NCBI GenBank assembly: GCA_946800325.1
Contig: OX326957.1
Location: 23,685,554-23,749,553 of the forward strand
Length of the DNA: 64,000 nt
Source of the DNA: Luzula sylvatica
Taxonomy: Eukaryota > Streptophyta > Magnoliopsida > Poales > Juncaceae
Reading direction: 5' to 3'
This document shows, one piece after another, positions 59,822 to 64,000 of the stretch (position 1 is the stretch's first letter; every line of letters starts with the position of its first letter). The translations under genes and the position numbers were made by a program. A model generated the notes under the pieces. It saw nothing but the letters and a program-made list of their open reading frames with translations. It did not search any database and was not told the origin of the DNA.

Positions 59822-61436
59822 TTTGGCTTGATTTTGTGAGAATTTTGGTAACCCTAAACCTTTGTGTGTTTTCTCTCTTTTGCGAAGAAGAGAAAAGGGG
59901 GGCTGTTTGGAGTGAGAGAGGGGGGGGGAACGGCTTTATGTTTTGGAACCCTACTGCCTTTTAAATGGCCAGATTAGTACAGCACACACTGTTATATTTG
60001 TTATGAGTACCCCGTAACTCGTACCACAATTTCTTACTACATTTTGTTATTCAGCCATTATTTGTTATTATTGGCTGAAATTCAGCTATGAGTATCCTGT
60101 CATTTTTGCATGTAACCCGGTCTGAAGTTGAAATTCGAAATATAATTTGAATTTTGAAAATATTTCAAAATTAATCCGAAACTAGTTTTAAAAATCCGGT
60201 GAAATCTGATTTTTAAAACCCGCTCTCTTTACTCTCTCGAAAATTGTATTTGTTATTTTATCTTAATTATGATTTAAAAAACTCGCTCTCTTTACATAAT
60301 AATATAAGTTTTACAAACTCGCTCTCTTTACAAAATATACCGGATTTCTATAACTCGGTGATTTAATACTTAATTATGTAACAGGTTTTATAAACCCGTT
60401 GATATTTATTCTTTGTTATTTTATCCATTCATCTTCATTTATAAATAAAATTCATGATTTTCGTACTGCAACTATTTGTTGAACAAAGAAGACTTAATTA
60501 CAAATTTATGTTTAAATAGATGGTTGGCTTTGGGCTTTTTTTTTTTGAAGAAAATGGACTAATAAAATTATTTTAGTTTCATAATTTGTCTCAAATAATG
60601 CAAAATAAAATGATGAGAAAATGATTATTTAATTTTCGTATTAAAATGATGGCAAAATAAAATTATTTAATTTTCTGAATATTTTTTTTTTCAATTTTTA
60701 CATTATTAATAATTTGTTCCTTCTTGGTTTTGTAATATGAACACTAAAAACTTCCATCCTTTTATTTTGCATTATATTTATGACTTGAGACAAATTATGA
60801 AACTAAAATAAATCTCCATTTTCGTAAAAAATATTAGTCCAAAATCAACCATTAATTTAAAGATAAAATTTAAAAAAAGCCACATTTTTCCAACAAGAGT
60901 TGTTTTGCCATATTGAAAATCTATGTATTTCATTAAGTAATGGAAAGGAATGGACAAAAAAGAAACGAGAATATATATAAATGGATATTGAAAATCATAG
61001 TAATACCCTGCTGCCTTTTATTTCTATATGTAACCTATTTTTAGATTGAAATTTGAAATATAATTCGAATTTTGAAAATATTTCGGAACTAATCCGAAAT
61101 TGATTTTTCAAATCCGGTGGCAACTGAATTTTAAAACCAGATCTGTTAACTCACTAAAAACGCTTGTCATGTACAAAATTACTTATCACCTGAAGAATAC
61201 TCATCATCAATCACAACATTTTCACCTTCTTGTGGGATCAATAGTTAGGACAGAAAAGAAAATTTAAATTGGGATATATCATTAGAGACTACCGAACACT
61301 TGGAAAGAAAAAAATATATATTTTTTCTTATTTGTGGTTTTATATTGGGATCTATATATAATTATAATGGGCTTCATAAATCTTTTACATAAACAAAAAA
61401 TACCCAAAATAGTTTCACAAGCCCAAATAAAACGAA
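59822..61436. other. Tubulin promoter region and repeated intergenic DNA
   Basis: The tubulin leader and promoter occupy about 59822-60050. A block at about 60120-60215 (phrases AATTTGAATTTTGAAAATAT and AATCCGAAA) recurs at about 61040-61130. At 60540-60605 and 60757-60830 sequences around TTTAGTTTCATAATTTGTCT occur in opposite orientation, suggesting a MITE of about 330 bp. No coding sequence. Confidence 0.55.
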
Positions 61437-61618
61437 TGTTGCAAAAACAAGATATTGCGCAAAGCAACACGCAACGTACGCTTCGCGCTATTGAGAATGC
61501 AATATTAATGTATCGTCAAAAAAACGCAACAACGCTAAAAAATTGCAGCGCACAGCGTTTGGCCTCCAGTACGCGCTATTGCGCGCAATATCGCCTCAAC
61601 AGAGCGTAATTTGCAACA
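61437..61618. mobile_element. 182-bp CGC-rich inverted-repeat element
   Basis: TGTTGCAAA at 61437 opposes TTTGCAACA at 61610, and GATATTGCGC near 61452 opposes GCGCAATATC near 61583. The interior is rich in ACGC, GCGC and CGCAA words, unlike the surrounding AT-rich DNA. Probably a small MITE; the target duplication is not resolved. Confidence 0.5.
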
Positions 61619-61622
61619 CTGA

Positions 61623-63990
61623 TGTATATTAAATACTTTTGTTTTAATTAAATTTTAATTACATGAAGTCTACAATCTTGATTTCCGGACCAAAGAAAAC
61701 AAAATATGAAGTCCTAAATTGGTAATGATAAAACCAAAATAAAAGTTTTCGCAGCCTTGAATATAATTTAGCTGCTTCACACGAAGATTTGATTGTTTCT
61801 CGCTTCTCCGAGAATTATATTCCATTATGCTATCGAACTCATGTTCTATTATTCGACGATCTAGTAACTTATTCAAATGTTACTATGGGCTTGTTTGATT
61901 TGAGGAATTTAGATGGATATGTACTTCAATATCCAGGATTTCATCAAAATTCGTTGCTTGATTGTTAGCTGTATTGTATTTCGACCGTGAAATTCCTGAA
62001 TTGTATTATACATCTAAATTTTATGTATTACGAAATACACGGAGAGCTATCATTCTGGGATTTCATCCAAGCACTTCACTTCTCTTATCTCTCGTTCGTG
62101 AAAAACAGCTCTCCGATCCTCCAAACCTCTACCTTTCTCCCATCGCAAAAGTTATTGCTCGATCCTCTCAAGCTTCTGGAGAAGGACTCACATGCACCCT
62201 CGCGGGAGAAGGACTCCTTACTCGTTCCTCTTCGTCGTGTGATTTTTCAAGGTGATTTTTCGACAATACTCATCCGCCCCTTTTGCTATTCCAATGCAAT
62301 CTTTCTAATTAGTTTCTCGATTAATATTGATTTATATATGCAGTTAGTATGGCTTAATCCATTGTGTTGCAATTAATGTTTCAATTAAGGTTAAATGATG
62401 TCTATTTGGATTAAATAATATCAATTAAGATTGAATTGTTGTCTCGGTTATGATTAATTTCTGTCAATTACAATTAAAACATGTCCAAGACTCCAAAATA
62501 TGTTTGCCAATTGCAATCGATTAGTGTTCATTAAGATCAAATACTGGTTCTAATTGTTGTCTCGGGTTAGCATTCCAGTATTAATTTGAATAATTGAAAT
62601 TTGCAAGCTAATTAACCCAGATTTGGTATGAGATAATTCTCTAACCTTGATTTCGATACAATTTTTCTTCGATTTATGTCTCTATTGTTGCAAATTTCTG
62701 GTGAATTAACTTAAATTTAAGGGTGTTTTGCTTATTCTTAATAGTGAACAAAATCTCTGGTGCGATTGGAAATGGAGAGGTCCAGTCAAAGGCAGAAATG
62801 GCAAGTTGATGAGTTCAGTTTAATTTGACCGTGTGGATTCTGCACGAGATGATTAGATTGTCGACAACTTCAAATTGCTGAAAACTCGGATAAGCCCCTT
62901 GACATTTGAAGGAACCGTCACAAGAGCACTGCTGGGCGAAATGAGAGGTCTTGACTCAAAATTGGTTCAGCTCATTCTCTCGCAAATGAGTATTGAATCG
63001 AAATCGGTTCAGCTCATTATGGCTTATCAATTTTAATCATATATTTAGCCCATGTTAATTATGTAGTTATTGCATTAATCTTGTTATTTTTCATCTCATA
63101 ATTAATTTGAATTAGTAGCTCGTGCAAGTTCTTACAAAATACAATTTAATTGTTCTTACAAAAATAATTATAATTTCTTTTCCGCATTAGTGTCGTAGAT
63201 AATTTAGAGGAGTTTTTTTTTGCTAATTTATTGAAAAAATAGTTCTTGTTTTTTTCTTTTAACCTTTGCTAACATATATTAATCACTTGTGTTATTGAGA
63301 ATTCTTTTGTGGTTTTACTGACACTATTTATTGATTAATATAATATTTTAGTCAAGTTCTTTTGCACTTTGAGAACTTAGATTCATTGTTAGTTGTGTTT
63401 CTCTAATCAAAATATTAGACATACAAAATACAACACACTATAATTCCTGGATTTTGAGAAAACAAACATTGGATTTATGAGTACTGGATTTACAATCCAT
63501 CAAGTCAAACAAGCACGTTGTATTCTAAAGATACATGTACTTCAAGTACATGTATTCTTAAATACATAGATCTTAAAAATACATCAAATCAACCGCGCCC
63601 TATGTGTTTTCAAAAACATGTATTATATTATACCTAAGTAATTAGAAATAGAAATAACAATAATTACTAATTAGTATATTGATTTGAAAGTTAAAAATCA
63701 TATAATCTAGTAAATCATTCACAAATTAGATGCATCATTCACAAATTAGATGCATTTTATACCAATCTATATTTGATGATTTGATCAATTTCATACAGGA
63801 ATATTGTTTGATAAGGTAAAACGCCTACTATTTCCAAGACATGATATGGAAAATGCAAAAAGTACTGACATGAATAATTCATGCCCATTTCGCTTGTCAT
63901 GCGAAATGTAATGCATTCAAAGCTAACACGAAGTTTTCATGATCTCAATCAAAAAATCATAAAATGCAGAATCCATTATGGGTGTGTATC
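61623..63990. repeat. Right copy of the tubulin 3'-flank duplication, interrupted
   Basis: 61623-61883 and 63604-63990 together align with 57185-57840. Shared phrases include TCTTGATTTCCGGACCAAAG, TAGATGCATTTTATACCAAT and ACTGACATGAATAATTCATG. The copy is split by the element at 61887-63600. It carries a small extra tandem repeat (ATTCACAAATTAGATGCAT twice near 63717-63755). This indicates a tandem duplication that included tubulin flanking DNA. Confidence 0.85.
61887..63600. mobile_element. 1.7-kb PIF/Harbinger-like element, non-autonomous
   Basis: It starts GGGCTTGTTTGATTTGA and ends TCAAATCAACCGCGCCC, an imperfect inverted repeat, with the 3-bp direct repeat TAT at 61884-61886 and 63601-63603. 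The uninterrupted homologous site exists at about 57438-57450, confirming that this is an insertion. Near both ends TCCAGGATTTC/TCCTGGATTTTGAG and ATACATGTACTT words also repeat. Open frames of 97 and 129 codons (61962-62376) show no domain I recognise. That part is less AT-rich and resembles an ordinary exon or leader, possibly captured host DNA. Confidence 0.75.
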
Positions 63991-64000
63991 GAGTGTCAAC

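Overview
This is a very AT-rich piece of nuclear genome from a flowering plant, most likely a eudicot. The evidence is spliced plant genes with short AT-rich introns, an RPM1-type CC-NB-LRR gene, a plastid homogentisate solanesyltransferase, a RAP2.11-type AP2/ERF factor, an importin-5/KETCH1 gene, alpha-tubulin, telo-box promoter motifs and many plant transposon families. I cannot name the species.

Left part (1-31,000) is transposon-dominated. A decayed fragment of a GH17 glucanase gene lies at the left edge, with its intact relative at 15.6-17.4 kb. Between and beyond them are a PIF/Harbinger-like element (2666-5198) split by a 1001-bp solo LTR, two non-autonomous hAT elements (7014-7607 and 7677-8344), and a 1.18-kb near-perfect palindrome (9156-10335) ending 128 bp before the start codon of an intact one-exon NLR gene (10464-13208). 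A small MITE lies just after the NLR. The GH17-X8-GPI glucanase gene follows, then a 5'-truncated LINE (18501-19295). A 4.8-kb hAT element (20035-24866) has its transposase gene broken by a stop plus frameshift and by a second solo LTR. A Copia-like element with both LTRs but almost no interior spans 28599-30731 and carries a nested MITE.

Right part (31,600-64,000) is gene-rich and mostly conserved. In order it holds HST (-), RPS28 (-), a DUF946/VPS62-like gene (-), an alpha/beta hydrolase (-), KETCH1/importin-5 (+), a RAP2.11-like ERF (+) and alpha-tubulin (-). As I recall, the last four genes follow the same order as Arabidopsis At5g19850-At5g19820-At5g19790-At5g19780/19770, so this looks like an ancestral syntenic block. 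The tubulin 3' flank is duplicated at 61623-63990, which predicts a second alpha-tubulin gene just beyond the right edge; in Arabidopsis these two are also tandem.

Exon coordinates were read by eye from splice sites, reading frame and family conservation. All seven intact protein genes checked this way close in frame with the length expected for their family. There is no operon-like organisation. The genes serve unrelated roles: plastoquinone and tocopherol precursor prenylation, translation, nuclear import, cytoskeleton, cell-wall glucan and immunity.
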